Shown here: positions 37,176 through 48,849 of the stretch, one piece after another | Layout of the letters: every line of letters starts with the position of its first letter | Position numbering within the stretch: position 1 is the stretch's first letter | Assembly: GCF_000149955.1 (NCBI RefSeq) | Contig: NC_030989.1 | Span: 3,602,505 to 3,666,504 of the forward strand | Direction: 5' to 3' | From: Fusarium oxysporum f. sp. lycopersici 4287 | Taxonomy: Eukaryota; Ascomycota; Sordariomycetes; Hypocreales; Nectriaceae | Length of the DNA: 64,000 bases | Notes under the pieces: generated by a model | Databases searched by the model: none | Told to the model about the DNA's origin: nothing | What the model saw: only the letters and a program-made list of their open reading frames with translations | Program-made: the position numbers and the translations under genes

Positions 37176-37335
37176 TACTCCTAGTCGCAAGGAGTACCAC
37201 TGGTTGTGAGAAACTCAACAACCAGACACAACAATCTCGCTTGATTGCGAGCTCGAACTCGACTTGCGGCGTGGTTCATCCCAACGACTGGACTGATTCG
37301 ATTCCTTGTCGTCGCATATCACCGCCCTCAACAAA

Positions 37336-39182
37336 ATGGAGGCCGTCAACGCTACCTCCAGCGGCTTCTCGTCCGTTCTGGCCGGCACCAAATACGCCAA
37401 TGTCGCTCTTCCTCCCCAGGTCGAATATGTTATCGAAGCTGTTTCTAACGCCGGCGTCTGGACTTGGGTATTCACTTTCATCGCTCTTTGCGTTGCCTAT
37501 GATCAGAGTATGTTGTTCCGCTACCAGGCAACCCAGGGCGCATTGCTAACCAGAGCTCCCAAACAGTTGCCTACATTATCAGGAAAGGTCCTATTGAGGG
37601 ACCGGCCATGAAGCTTCCCTTCATCGGCCCATTTCTCGACTCCATGGATCCTCGATTCGACGGTTATCATGCCAAGTGGAGCAGCGGTCCCCTGAGCTGT
37701 GTTTCTATCTTCCACAAGTAAGTACAGAACGAGAGATTCAACATGACGAAATGGCCATACTGACATTGAATTGCTAGGTTCGTCGTTATTGCTTCCACTC
37801 GTGACATGGCTCGCAAGGTTTTCAACTCACCCGCCTATGTCAAGCCCACTGTTGTCGACGTTGCCCCTAAGCTTCTTGGACACGACAACTGGGTATTCCT
37901 CGACGGAAAGGCCCACGTTGATTTCCGCAAGGGTCTTAACGGTCTCTTCACCCGCAAGGCCCTCGAGAGCTATCTGCCTGGTCAGGAGGAGGCTTACAAC
38001 ACTTACTTCAAGCATTTCCTCAAGATGACTAAGGATGCCGGCGGCAAGCCTGTCCCTTTCATGCACGAGTTCCGCGAGGTCATGTGTGCTGTCTCTTGTC
38101 GTACCTTTGTTGGTCACTACATCTCCGACGAGGCTGTCACCAAGATCGCTGAGGATTACTATCTCATCACCGCTGCTCTCGAGCTTGTCAATCTCCCCGT
38201 TATCCTTCCTTATACCAAGTCTTGGTATGGCAAGAAGGCCGCTGATATGGTTCTGGCCGAGTTCTCTAAGTGTGCCGCCAAGAGCAAGGTTCGCATGGCC
38301 GCTGGTGGTGAAGTCACCTGCATCATGGACGCCTGGGTTCTGTCAATGATCCAGTCTGAGCGCTGGCGTGAGGCCGAGGAAAAGGGCGAGGGACACACCG
38401 TCGAGAAGCCCACTCCTCTTCTCCGCATGTTCAACGATTACGAAATCTCCCAGACTATCTTCACCTTCCTCTTCGCTTCTCAGGATGCCACCAGCAGCGC
38501 CGCTACTTGGCTCTTCCAGGTTACCGCCCAGCGACCCGATGTCCTCGACCGTGTCCGAGAGGAGAACATCAAGGTCCGCAACGGTGACCCTAACGCGCCT
38601 ATCACCATGGATCAGCTCGAATCTCTTACTTACACTCGCGCTGTTGTCCGAGAGCTTCTCCGATGGCGCCCTCCTGTCATCATGGTCCCCTACGTCACCA
38701 AGAAGGCCTTCCCCCTGACCGAGAACTACACCGTTCCCAAGGGTAAGTTGAGAAGCTTCCAATTGCATTTTTGATCGCTGTGATACTAATTCGAATCCCC
38801 CAACAGGCTCAATGTTGATCCCCACCACTTTCATGGCTCTCCACGATCCCGAGGTCTATGACAACCCCAGCCACTTCGACCCCGAACGATACTACAGCGG
38901 CGATGCTGAGGAGAAGGGTTCCAAGAACTACTTAGTTTTTGGTACCGGACCTCACTACTGCCTTGGACAGGTGTACGCTCAGCTGAACCTGGCTCTCATG
39001 ATCGGAAAGGCTTCAGTCATGCTTGACTGGAAGCACCACGCAACCCCTAAGTCTGAGGAGATCAAGGTCTTTGCCACCATCTTCCCCATGGTATGTACTC
39101 GTTACAGGGCAATACAATGCAATAATGACTGACTTTGAAACAGGACGACTGCCCTCTCACCTTCGAGGAGAGGAAGTGGTAA
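37336..39182 (+). CDS. ERG5: Sterol C-22 desaturase, cytochrome P450 CYP61 (ERG5)
   Basis: Late-step ergosterol enzyme of the endoplasmic reticulum that introduces the C-22 double bond. Five exons: 37336-37507, 37567-37717, 37778-38742, 38807-39090 and 39144-39182; introns of 59, 60, 64 and 53 nt; 536 residues. An N-terminal membrane anchor lies at about residues 38-55 ([19 protein letters not shown]), followed by the CYP61-type [20 protein letters not shown]. The I-helix has FASQDATSS (about 337-346), the K-helix ExxR appears as RELLRWRPP, and the haem loop [10 protein letters not shown] has Cys481 as thiolate ligand. His replaces the common Arg in that loop; this is usual for CYP61. It belongs to CYP61, not the azole target CYP51. 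F. graminearum is known to carry two ERG5 copies, so a second copy may exist elsewhere. Confidence 0.95.
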
Positions 39183-40007
39183 ACGGTGCGCAAGAACTTG
39201 GTCGACACTAAGTTCAATACGGACCGTTCGACACGATTCCGGTATCCCTGATGCACAGTGGCAGCGCGGCTGCAGCCCAAGTGTATCTGATGAGGGAGGC
39301 CGAAAGAATGATTGAGGAAGATGGCTGTGAACGGCTGAAGCTTCCAATGAAGATAAAATAAGAGATCAACTGTTGGCATATGATTAGCTACAGGAAAATT
39401 CTCTGGAGATGAAGCTTGAAGAGCCAAAAAAAACAAAAACAGCTCAATGTGGACGAAAAGAACAATCATGATGGATATCAGTTTTAATACCTATTCTCGG
39501 TGTATATAGTTGGCTGCCCGAGGGCATTTGGGACCGCAAGGTCATAGAGATGATTGCCATGATTGGAACTGGCATTTGGACAGCGAATAGCAAAAGATTT
39601 CAAAAACAGATCAGATGACCGAGTTGAGTGAAGTGACTTGATTTATGGCTTCAATTTAGGTCAGCATGAGGGATTCATGATGACCATCCTATTTGTAGTA
39701 CTCTTCACTGGCGTGTTAAACTTAGTTTGTATGTAATAGCCATCACTTTGAAGGCTTGAATAGTAAGGCCGCGTCTTGTTGATTTTAGATTATCGGTTGA
39801 TTTTATTACTGGTGATTACGAAGTGTCTATTCATTACTCCTGTAACATCATGGCATTCATTTGATCGTGTCTTGCATCACCCCGGCCCCAGCTTCTTAGT
39901 CAGTCGCCTTAGCTCGGTATGGTCCACGATTTCGCCATCTTGAACCTCAATTCGTATTTCCCTCCTCGATATTATCCAGGTCGTAAACCTCTCTACAATA
40001 ATACAAA
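39183..40007. other. Intergenic region
   Basis: ERG5 3' region and rhodanese promoter, both plus strand. AT-rich in the middle (39600-39850). No gene seen. Confidence 0.5.
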
Positions 40008-40636
40008 ATGGCGTCCCGTCGCGCTCTCTTCTCCTCAGCTTCGCGCGCATCCGCTGCCATCCAACCTGCTCGACCAATCCTTATAGCTGCAGCTCGCTCG
40101 GCAAGCCCCTCGCTACCATCCCTAGCTTTTGCGCCCTTTGCCTCTACTAGAAGCTATGCTTCCAAAGCCCAAGCCAAAGCAAAACCGATAGCTGACCTTG
40201 CCCCACGGGACCCCAAGCCGTGGAACTTTGAAGATATAAAGAACCATGTTGAGAAATCTGACCAGGGCGATGTAGTCCTCATCGGTACGTTCACCTCTAG
40301 GCATGCTGGGAAATCGAGTTAACAAGCGCAACAGACGTCCGAGAACCAGTCGAGCTTTTCGAGACGGGCAAGATCCCCGGTGCGATCAATATTCCTATCA
40401 CATCGGCAGCTCAGAGCTTCCATATCTCCGACGAGGATTTTGAGGACATGTATGGCTTCCAGAGACCGGCAAAGAACAAAGAGCTTGTGTTTTATTGCAA
40501 AGCAGGAGTGCGTGCAAGGGCGGCTGCGCAACTGGCTCATCATGCTGGCTGGAACAAGATCGGCGACTATGCAGGCAGCTGGCTGGACTGGGAAGCTCAG
40601 AAAGGACCAGTTGAGAAGGTTAAGAAACCATATTGA
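40008..40636 (+). CDS. Mitochondrial single-domain rhodanese (sulfurtransferase-like)
   Basis: 192 residues in two exons, 40008-40284 and 40335-40636, with an intron at 40285-40334 (GTACGT...AACAG). The first 50 or so residues are rich in Ala, Ser and Arg without acids (MASRRALFSSASRASAAI), a mitochondrial targeting pattern. The rhodanese domain starts at about residue 75, with DVREPVELFETGKIPGAINIP at the classical position. The active-site loop is CKAGVR with catalytic Cys147. It resembles yeast Rdl2 and similar thiosulfate sulfurtransferases, so persulfide transfer in the matrix is the likely role. The gene is convergent with the Yip1-family gene, 219 bp away. Confidence 0.92.
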
Positions 40637-40855
40637 ACAGACAGAGCTTGATCAAGACATCCATTGGCAGAATGGTTGGTCAAATAAAAGCGCCTTCTAA
40701 CTTATTGTACAAACAATTCCCAAAGATCTGTTTCCCCAGACTCCTTTTGGCTATACCTTAACTGCAATTGAGGCCTAGGAATACACATTCTCTTACACGT
40801 GTCATTCAATTCCTTACATCCCATCTCATGGTTCTAATCGATTTGCTACCACTTC

Positions 40856-41853
40856 TTAAAACATACGGCTACCCTTACCCTCGTCCGGTTTGCTCGCCAC
40901 GGGGCTACCGTGAGCAAAGAAGAGGATCTTGATCGCGAGCGCCAGACCAGCGTGTAATAGCACCACAACGACCAGCAGGACCTTGCTGACCTGGCGATCT
41001 GTGGCGCTGAGCACGGGGTAAAGGTTTCGCAACAAGAATGCAACCGAGATTCCGAAACCAATACCGACAAAGACCCAGTTAAGGATGGAGATAGGCGACG
41101 AGCTGATGAGGGCAACGGGGACCCAGATCAGGTTGGAGTAGCCGTACAGAGCCCAGCACTCGAGGAGATTGGCAGATTCGCTGCCGAAGTAACGGAGGGC
41201 GAGGAAGAGAGCCATGGGAATGAAGAGAGTGTAGCCATAGATAAGGCCAGCAGCGCCTGTTTGTCATGTTAGTGCGCGACTCCTAGGCAATATCACGGTA
41301 GACATACCGCTTAGCAGCTTGAAATCATAGAGGAATGGCCCCTTGCCCGTATCCGACATGTACTGGCTGATAGTGCCGCCGAGGAAAAGGATCAAAATGA
41401 CCGTCGTGGCGATCCAGAACGGTCCATAAAGATCAGGGTTGCCCTCTAGAACGTCGAGGAAGTTGGCCCTGGGAAACAGAGCAGCCCAGCAACGGGACAG
41501 AACGGCTGAAGTGTCGACATCGAAGAATTGCGCATAAAAGTTCATGCTCCAGAGGAAGCGCTTGGATGAGCCGGAGCCGGTCGAGGCCGTGGCTGGTGGA
41601 GGAAGACCGCTACCGCTGGAGGGAGGTTTGCGGGTGTTAGGGTTTGTATCGTTGAAGTTGGACGTATGGAACTCGAGGTCTTCTTGAAGATCGGTATGTC
41701 CGAGGTCGCCCTGAGTATCATATTAGTTTAGTCAAAGAGAAGATGTGTAAAGATGTTGGGTATTGCAGCTTAGAGCTTGAAAGGGTAGCTAGAGGGGCCA
41801 TGGCATACCTCGTCATCAACATCGACGACGGCGTCGTAACCGGAACCAGACAT
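40856..41853 (-). CDS. Yip1-domain Golgi membrane protein (YIPF1/2-like)
   Basis: Five-pass membrane protein of the Yip1 family, which interacts with Rab GTPases and acts in ER-Golgi or Golgi traffic. Exons are 41809-41853, 41308-41710 and 40856-41256; introns 41711-41808 (98 nt) and 41257-41307 (51 nt); 282 residues. An acidic, then Ser/Pro/Gly-rich cytosolic head covers about the first 68 residues. The Yip1 domain follows with NFYAQFFDVDT, the conserved DLYGPFWI and YGYSNLIWVP-type segments, and hydrophobic helices at roughly 112-130, 150-175, 188-205, 210-230 and 245-262. The DLYGPFWI segment favours the YIPF1/YIPF2 branch over Yip1 itself, which is inference from memory. The first exon contributes only 15 codons. 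Confidence 0.92.
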
Positions 41854-42592
41854 TGTAAAGCTGGGTATTTATCTTATTATAGCTTTAAAAGGATAAAAAG
41901 GACGGCTCGTTTGCAGTTGATGAATGTGTTTGGTGAAAATGAACAGCAGTGACAGAGTCACAAGGGAGAGTAAAGTTGAGGTGCTCCTACTGGTCGCTGT
42001 CAGCTTCTAATTGGGACAGTTTGGCAGTTGTCGTAATCCAGGAGCACGCGTATCGTGTCAAGCTCAGAGCCGAGGATTAACCGGCGCTTCATGATTGTCG
42101 GCTTTAGTCTTATCGAGCTCAGGGCATGATTATCAGTGGATCTGAAGAGCCGATGAAACAACCCTGTAAGCTATCGCAAGGGAGATTTACTGAATTGGAG
42201 AAGCGTTGCATTTTAACATGTCAGAATCAACAGAGAAATAGCTTGAGAATCAAATCAATTGTCAGGAGCTCTGTAAGCTATGAGTTTTATCGTCATCCTC
42301 ACAGCTGGGCCTTCTTTCCCATTCCCCAAGATTACCCACAGTCACTCATTTCCATGCACAAAACCATCTCGAAGCGTGAATGCTTTTATTTCTTTTGAAG
42401 GGGTCTGGCCGGAACACCTCGCGGCACGGCACATCGTTAATATGGGCATCATCTAGAATGTATTGCCTGAGCTGCACATGCTAATGTAAAAACAACCAGC
42501 CTCGTGTGAACAAAAGAAAAGAAGCTCTCCTCTGTCCTTGCCATCGACCCCCAAATGCCAAATCCCAGACGCCACATCCATGGAGTATTCGT
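41854..42592. other. Intergenic region
   Basis: Promoter side of the Yip1-family gene and 3' region of ubiquitin-eL40. It holds no supported gene. Confidence 0.5.
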
Positions 42593-43260
<668 letters not shown>

Positions 43261-43537
43261 CTTTACTGATTTTTGTGACGTGACGATGTGAGGATTGGAA
43301 AGCCGGGCTTCTTTCTGCGCACAATATTGGTGGGGCGAACAAGTTCAAAAACGAAGGGAAGCCCTAAGGTTGGAGATAGTCACGTGTTGGCTCCTGCCAC
43401 CAGATTTGGGACGTTTCTGTGAGACGAGGGGGGAGTGGATCCAGCACCCATGATATCATGCCCTGATTTACATGGAAGCTTATTAGATATAAGTCATAAT
43501 ATGGTATCAATTATTATCCACCATGTTAGTGACATGA
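43261..43537 (-). promoter_or_regulatory. Promoter/leader of ubiquitin-eL40 with AGCCCTAA and CACGTG
   Basis: This 277-bp stretch is the upstream region of eL40 and also the 3' flank of RRN7. It contains AGCCCTAA at 43360-43367, a form of the ARCCCTAA (Tbf1-type) element found in ribosomal protein promoters of many ascomycetes, and CACGTG at 43381-43386. A TGACGTGA-like element (about 43275-43283) lies in the probable leader. Binding is not shown. Confidence 0.4.
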
Positions 43538-45393
43538 TCAAATAACTTCTTCCTCTTCCTCCTCCTCCTCCTCTTCTCGCTCTTCTTCTCGGCGTCTCTT
43601 CAATTGCCAATAGATCATCTTCTGCTCCAACATGTAAACTGCTTGCACTATTTCATCGAGCGACAGACCTGATATGTGACCTTGACGACTGATCAGCTCG
43701 AGGTATCCCATGAATAAGGCGTGATAACTTACCAGCAGCTTTATACAACGCCTGCGCTGTCTCTGTAAGGTCCTCGACCGAACGGAACGCTTCATAACTT
43801 GGTTCTGCTAGAGTTTCCCCGTCTTGTTCTGACCCCTCCTCTCCTCTTACTGTAATTGCTTGGCCAAGGATCTTCCGCATCTTGTGGTCATTATCTTGTT
43901 CAGTGTTTTCTCGTGGAGGAGCTTCTGGAGGAGCTGCGTTCTCTGATGGAAAGAACCTGGTGATTTCCGAATCATCTTCCATCTATTAGTATTGTTGTTG
44001 ATGCACTGGGCCAAACTCACTCTTCCTGTCGATCGTGCTCGCAATATGAGCAAAGTACCGGTCAAGCTCCTCGGTCGTCATTGAAGTAACTTTGTCAGCC
44101 GTAACTTGATCGAAGCTGGGCTCCTTCTCAGATGTTTGAGATGCCTCTATTAATTCTTGGACGCCCTTGTACCATGTTGTCCAATCGAACCCGATACTCT
44201 GCTCTCTGCCAGCGGCGCGAAGAAAAGGGGCGTGTTGTCCTAATGGAAAGCACAGCTTTGCTGCAACCACGATAGCCGACATGAGCAAGATCTCGGGATA
44301 GTCTATATGAAATCGCCGTGACTGCTCAATGGGTAACTGAAAAGAGAACTTCATAACCGATAGTATGCTTCTTGCTGTGATGAGTGTTTCCACTAGAACA
44401 GTCAATACAAGAGGGGTCAGCGTCTTGAGAGCACTCACCTGGTAAAGTGAGCTGCCTGGCAAAGTGCACAATAGTTGGCGTATCATTGATAGCGGGGAAT
44501 ACCATTCCATAGTTGTGATGATATGAGAGAGCGAGATCCAGCACAGCATTGTGCAGGTCGATGCCCCTAAGAGATGAGCGCAGGGGTAGTTTGAGGGCTC
44601 TGGTGTAAGCAGATGGTAATCGATCTTGCATTTCTTCGGGAAGATCGTAGAACTGACATCTATTAGCTGTGTGGCCAAACTGTCAAAGGCTGACTTACTG
44701 AACGTTTATAAGGTATTCGCCCAGAATTGGCCCAGACACACAGCTCCCCAATCATGGTAGGTATCCTGAGCAACAAGCATCCGAGATAGCACAAGGCCAG
44801 GGTTTCAATCATTCTCGGCACAGGCCAATCTGGGTTGTCCTCTGGATTCCAGCTACGAGCTCTTGCGCCCTGCTTCTTCGGCGTATCATCATTTTCTGTG
44901 TCTGTAGGCTGCGAACTGAATATCGCAAGGCCATCACCCGTTTGTTGTGTTTCCTCCTCAGCTAGGAGTGCCCCGGAGCCTCGAATACGAAGATCCCACA
45001 GATCGCGCACGACAGTCTCAAGCTCTTCTCGATGACCTTTGCTCTGAACGAGCCAAAGGAGCTGTTGCCTCAACACTAGCTGTAAACATTCGAGAAACAG
45101 ATTCTTGCCTGCTTGCCCTGTGAGATGTCGCAGCTCTTTTTCCTTAACCTCCTTGTCTTTCTTTGTCTTTTTACCAAGCTGACCAGCATCGACATCATCA
45201 CCAATGTCGAATTGAATAAATCCCTAACATGATTGTCAGCCCAGAGTATTCGAGAGTGTAATGCAATTCACACCTCAACCTGATGTCCGTTGGAGCAGAA
45301 GCGCAGACCATTCTCCAAATACCATCTTCGAGCACCACATTCTGGACATCTCTCCCCACGGGGAAACTTGCGAAGGTCTCGCCTCTCATCCAT
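43538..45393 (-). CDS. RRN7: RNA polymerase I core factor subunit Rrn7 (TAF1B-like)
   Basis: TFIIB-related subunit of the Pol I core factor needed for rDNA transcription in the nucleolus. Six exons: 45274-45393, 44699-45223, 44439-44652, 44021-44392, 43733-43975 and 43538-43668; introns of 50, 46, 46, 45 and 64 nt; 534 residues. The N-terminal zinc ribbon is CPEC at about residues 17-20 with CSNGH about 18 residues later. The cyclin-fold region follows, with the conserved NPDWPVPRMIETLALCYLGCLLLR and, later, IDYPEILLMSAIVVAAKL. The C-terminus ends in a run of glutamates encoded by a CTC/CTT microsatellite. The fourth intron needs an AAG acceptor 7 nt beyond a TACTAATAG sequence, because using the first AG gives a stop. 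It is followed on the same strand by eL40. Confidence 0.9.
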
Positions 45394-46154
45394 AATTTGC
45401 ACTGATTATGGCATTTCGTATTTGCTTTCGTTGTTGTCTTTGCTACTGGCTTGTCGAGCTCCGTTGTTATGGGTTTGCGACGGGCAAAAAAAGTGGTCAG
45501 AGCTAAAAAAAAAAAATACATATATATATATGTAGGTATATATGTAGGATCCTGTTGTACACTTTGTAGCGAGCAAAGCCATAAGCATTGTATACACAAT
45601 TATAGTTGTACAAACATCTAGATTTAATTATCTTTTACTTCATCCCACAATGTTGCGTTTTCTGGATTGTGTAACAATAAATGCAGGTTTGTACTCTAGG
45701 TCTAAGCATATGTTCGTCCAGAGAATATACTGTCTCGTCCTACGCAACGCACGCCGCATTAAGCAAATGTTACCATGGTGCCCAACGACTTCACAGAGTT
45801 CACGTCACTCATTATCAACAAGTCATGATCAACTCCAAAGCTCTCCCATTTTTTTCTTCATAAAATTGCCGCTACGTATCGTGACATGATGGCATGTGCA
45901 GCGTGTGAGCTAGGAACAAAGGAAAACATTTTTTTGAGCCCGAGGCTCAGGTGCTCAGAATTGCCGTATATCATAACCGGCAGGCAATCCTGTCCAGATA
46001 GAGTCCTTCTGCGCAATGCCCAATCCATGGCCCATGAGTATTGATGCGCCAAACATTCATCAAAACAAAAATCCCCAGTCCAGTTCATCTTTCAATGCGG
46101 AGCTCAGAGGCCAAGTGCCATTTAAAGGAGGGTGCGGATCAAAGGCTAGGCGAT
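45394..46154. other. Intergenic region
   Basis: RRN7 upstream region and eIF5A 3' region. It includes an A-run and TATATA-rich patch at 45508-45550. No gene seen. Confidence 0.5.
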
Positions 46155-47049
46155 TTAACCCTGGTTGGGGGCCTCCTTGGCTTCCATGGCGCACTCCTCG
46201 CCCATGGAGGTGAGAACAATAACGTCTGAGAGGCATGGTTAGGCAATTCGTCGAATAAAGACCACAAGAGCAACTTACTGGTGTCCTTCTCCTCCTCCTT
46301 GAAGAGCTTGGTGATCTTTTGGCCAACCTCGTTGTCGGGAAGAGGGACATCGTCCTTGGTGTCACCGTCATCGGTCATGAGAGAGAGGAAACCGTCGTCG
46401 GAGATGTCGAGCTTGAATGCATGTTAGTTGAGCTGGTGGCGGAAATGACCGGGGGTCTGCTCTTCTGAGGAGAGGGGTTGTTCCTCTGTGGAGCGGGGCA
46501 AGGGTTCACACACCAGCTGGTACTCGCGACGAGAGACGTTGGGGACGTCCATGTTGTGAGTAGAGGGAGAAAGATCCTCGTACTTCTTGCCAGTGAAGAT
46601 GTCGGTAGCAACGAGATGGACCTTGGCGTGACCGTGCTTTCCGGTCTTGGAGGTGGACATGTCGACGATCTTGCAAGGGCGGTTCTTGATCACGACGAAA
46701 CCGTTCTTACGCAGAGCAGAGCACTGCATAGGGTAGGTAAGAGAGGCACCGGCATCGGCCGAATCGAAGGTCATCTCATGCTGTACCAGGGGGGAAAGGA
46801 GCCATTAGCAAAATTCTTGATAGATATGAGCATAATGTGATGGTGATGGTTATTTTAATGGTTTGTGAAGCTCGATTCAATAATTCAAATGGCAGTATTG
46901 TATCGTGGGGCATAGGTCACAATGCGGGGTGTTAATCTCCAGGCGAAAAATGGGCGCAAGGGCAGATTTCGTGGGCGCGTGCGCCTGGACTCGACAGACG
47001 CAGCAGCAGGAGCAGGTAAACTCACCTCAGCATCGTTAGGGGCGGCCAT
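46155..47049 (-). CDS. TIF51A: Translation factor eIF5A (hypusine-containing)
   Basis: Translation elongation/termination factor that relieves ribosome stalling, for example at polyproline. Exons are 47026-47049, 46514-46780, 46279-46411 and 46155-46225; introns 46781-47025 (245 nt), 46412-46513 and 46226-46278; 164 residues. The hypusination loop [12 protein letters not shown] is present with the modified lysine at residue 56 of this protein. The C-terminal OB-fold ends [20 protein letters not shown]. Only eight codons precede the first, unusually long intron, which is common in highly expressed translation genes and may carry enhancer-like signals. It needs deoxyhypusine synthase and hydroxylase, neither of which is in the window. 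Confidence 0.95.
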
Positions 47050-48849
47050 TTTGACGGTATTGACAAGAAGTCGAGTTCTTTGAGGAGAAAGGAGTGAGGT
47101 TGAGGAGGAGAGAAGAAAAAAAGCTGAGAGTGGTGCTTAATAGTGGGATGGAGAAGAGAAGAAGGAGGAAAGGGCCAAACTCGGAAAAAAGAGATGGAGG
47201 GGGCAAAGAAAAAGGTGCGAGGCCCTCGACAAGTTTTTTTCTAAAGTCTTTGATTGGTGTAAGTGGGCGTAGCAGTGGACACTGTTTTTTCAGGCTGTGG
47301 TTTTTGTTTAGGTTCTGTGGATGGGCGGACGCTGCCGGTGGATATGGTAGCCCAGCTTGCCCAGGTAGAAATTAATAAGAGCCCAGGCGATTTTAGCTCT
47401 CGTGAAGCCTGTAAGCACTCAAGGAGCCCAGCCTTTGTCCTTCTTTCCAGTGGCCGAGAGGGGGGTCCAGTCCATCGAGATGGACCCTCGACATTGCCCC
47501 TCGCCCATAAGCTACTCGACCCCTCCTCTCCCAGGACCGTTGTACCGTACCAGTGGAGGGGTTATTGCTTACAGGGCATAGAGGGCATCTGTTCCGCTGC
47601 AAAAAAACTGAGCGGGGTGGAGCGGGAAGCCACCAGGAAGTGTTAATTGATGGCAGCTTTAGGTTACCGCCTTGACGATCGGTCATCTCAGCAAAGCTCG
47701 AGGTGGCGGGGTTAAGACAGAGAGTAAACATTGCTTTGACCATTCACATGTCAGAGTTTATTTTTATTCTGGGTCGAATATTCAAGTTGAGACTGAACTT
47801 ACAGCCTCTGCCAACGGACAGAACTCAAAGCGAGGTGGTCTGAAGGTCACGAGAGCCCACTAGGCATTTCAAGAAGCAACCTGACACGCAGGTCCTCAAG
47901 TCATCACGGCGTCAAGGTGTCAAAGCCTGCAGGGGGTCATTAATGCTGACCTCACGACTCAATGGCTGAAATGCAACTGCTCACGCGGGGAGCAACCCAT
48001 CCTATGTTTTTGTTTTGGGGGCTTGCTTTCAGGTTCCCCTCTCAAACCCGAGGTGGCCATTGGTGCCCAAGACCTGTGTGTCTCAGCAAAATGGTCTTGG
48101 TGACCTGCAAGCAACTCTTGCAAGCATGGACCATGGCATGGATGGGCATCGATCGCACAGTGAAAGCAATCACAGTTTATATCGGCAGGCCGATTGCTAC
48201 CTATAGAGTAACTAGCATGTACCATGCGAGCCATAAGTACCCGCCTGCAAGCTGCAGCTTTATCCATTCTTCCATTGTTTGCTCCTCTGTGGCGCTTTGA
48301 GCCTAAGGCCAGCTCCAGAATACCTCGTGTTGAGGATGATTTCCAATTCAAGATCAAGGGGACATAGGAGCCGAATATAGGCCCTGGATCGTGCTGCTAG
48401 CCATAGAGATGAATCACCAGACTACTGTGTCTTCATAGTCTTCTTGTGTATCCTCTTATGCTTCTTTCCATGGCGGTTGAAGTTTCGATGTGGTCGGGTG
48501 GGTTTGCATCTAACCCACCGGGTATCGGCTGACCGAGATTCTTTGTCTTTCCCAATATAGAAGAGAGCTCCACACAGCCACACAAGGCTGAAATTAAAGT
48601 GCCCCCAGATTGAAATGTCCAATCAGCTTCCACTTGGCACCTTCAATTCCATGGCTGTCAACAGCCTCGCGTTGCAAGCTGGCCAAGCTGACCCTTTTGC
48701 GCCCAGCTCAGCTTCACTATCAGCTTGGTACCCATTATCCACAAACGCTTTCGACATCGACGACTATTACCATGATATTGCCTACGGTTCTCGAATTCAC
48801 ACATTAATCTTTACATACCGAATTCTACCACTGCCCTCCTACTACCGGC
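47050..48849. other. Divergent upstream region of eIF5A and VPS52
   Basis: 1.8 kb between two divergent starts. The eIF5A side has purine-rich leader sequence (47085-47230, GA-rich on plus, CT-rich on the transcribed strand). A 105-codon frame at 48615-48932 starts with ATG and overlaps the VPS52 start in another frame; see findings. No other gene is supported. Confidence 0.45.

Larger units (their letters stand above)
32640..37335. other. Gene-poor stretch upstream of ERG5
   Basis: 4.7 kb with no convincing gene. The best frame is 130 codons on the plus strand (33072-33464, true ATG); it has mixed composition and no recognisable family, and I give it little weight. 33.6-36.5 kb is AT-rich with stops in all frames. 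The last 250 bases before ERG5 are strongly CT-rich (37100-37175), typical of fungal leaders or promoters. No tRNA, transposase or terminal repeat was recognised. Confidence 0.45.

Noticed and set aside
37336..39182. Azole-target CYP51
   Set aside because: The N-terminal [20 protein letters not shown] segment and the GPHYC haem loop are CYP61-type; CYP51 hallmarks are absent.
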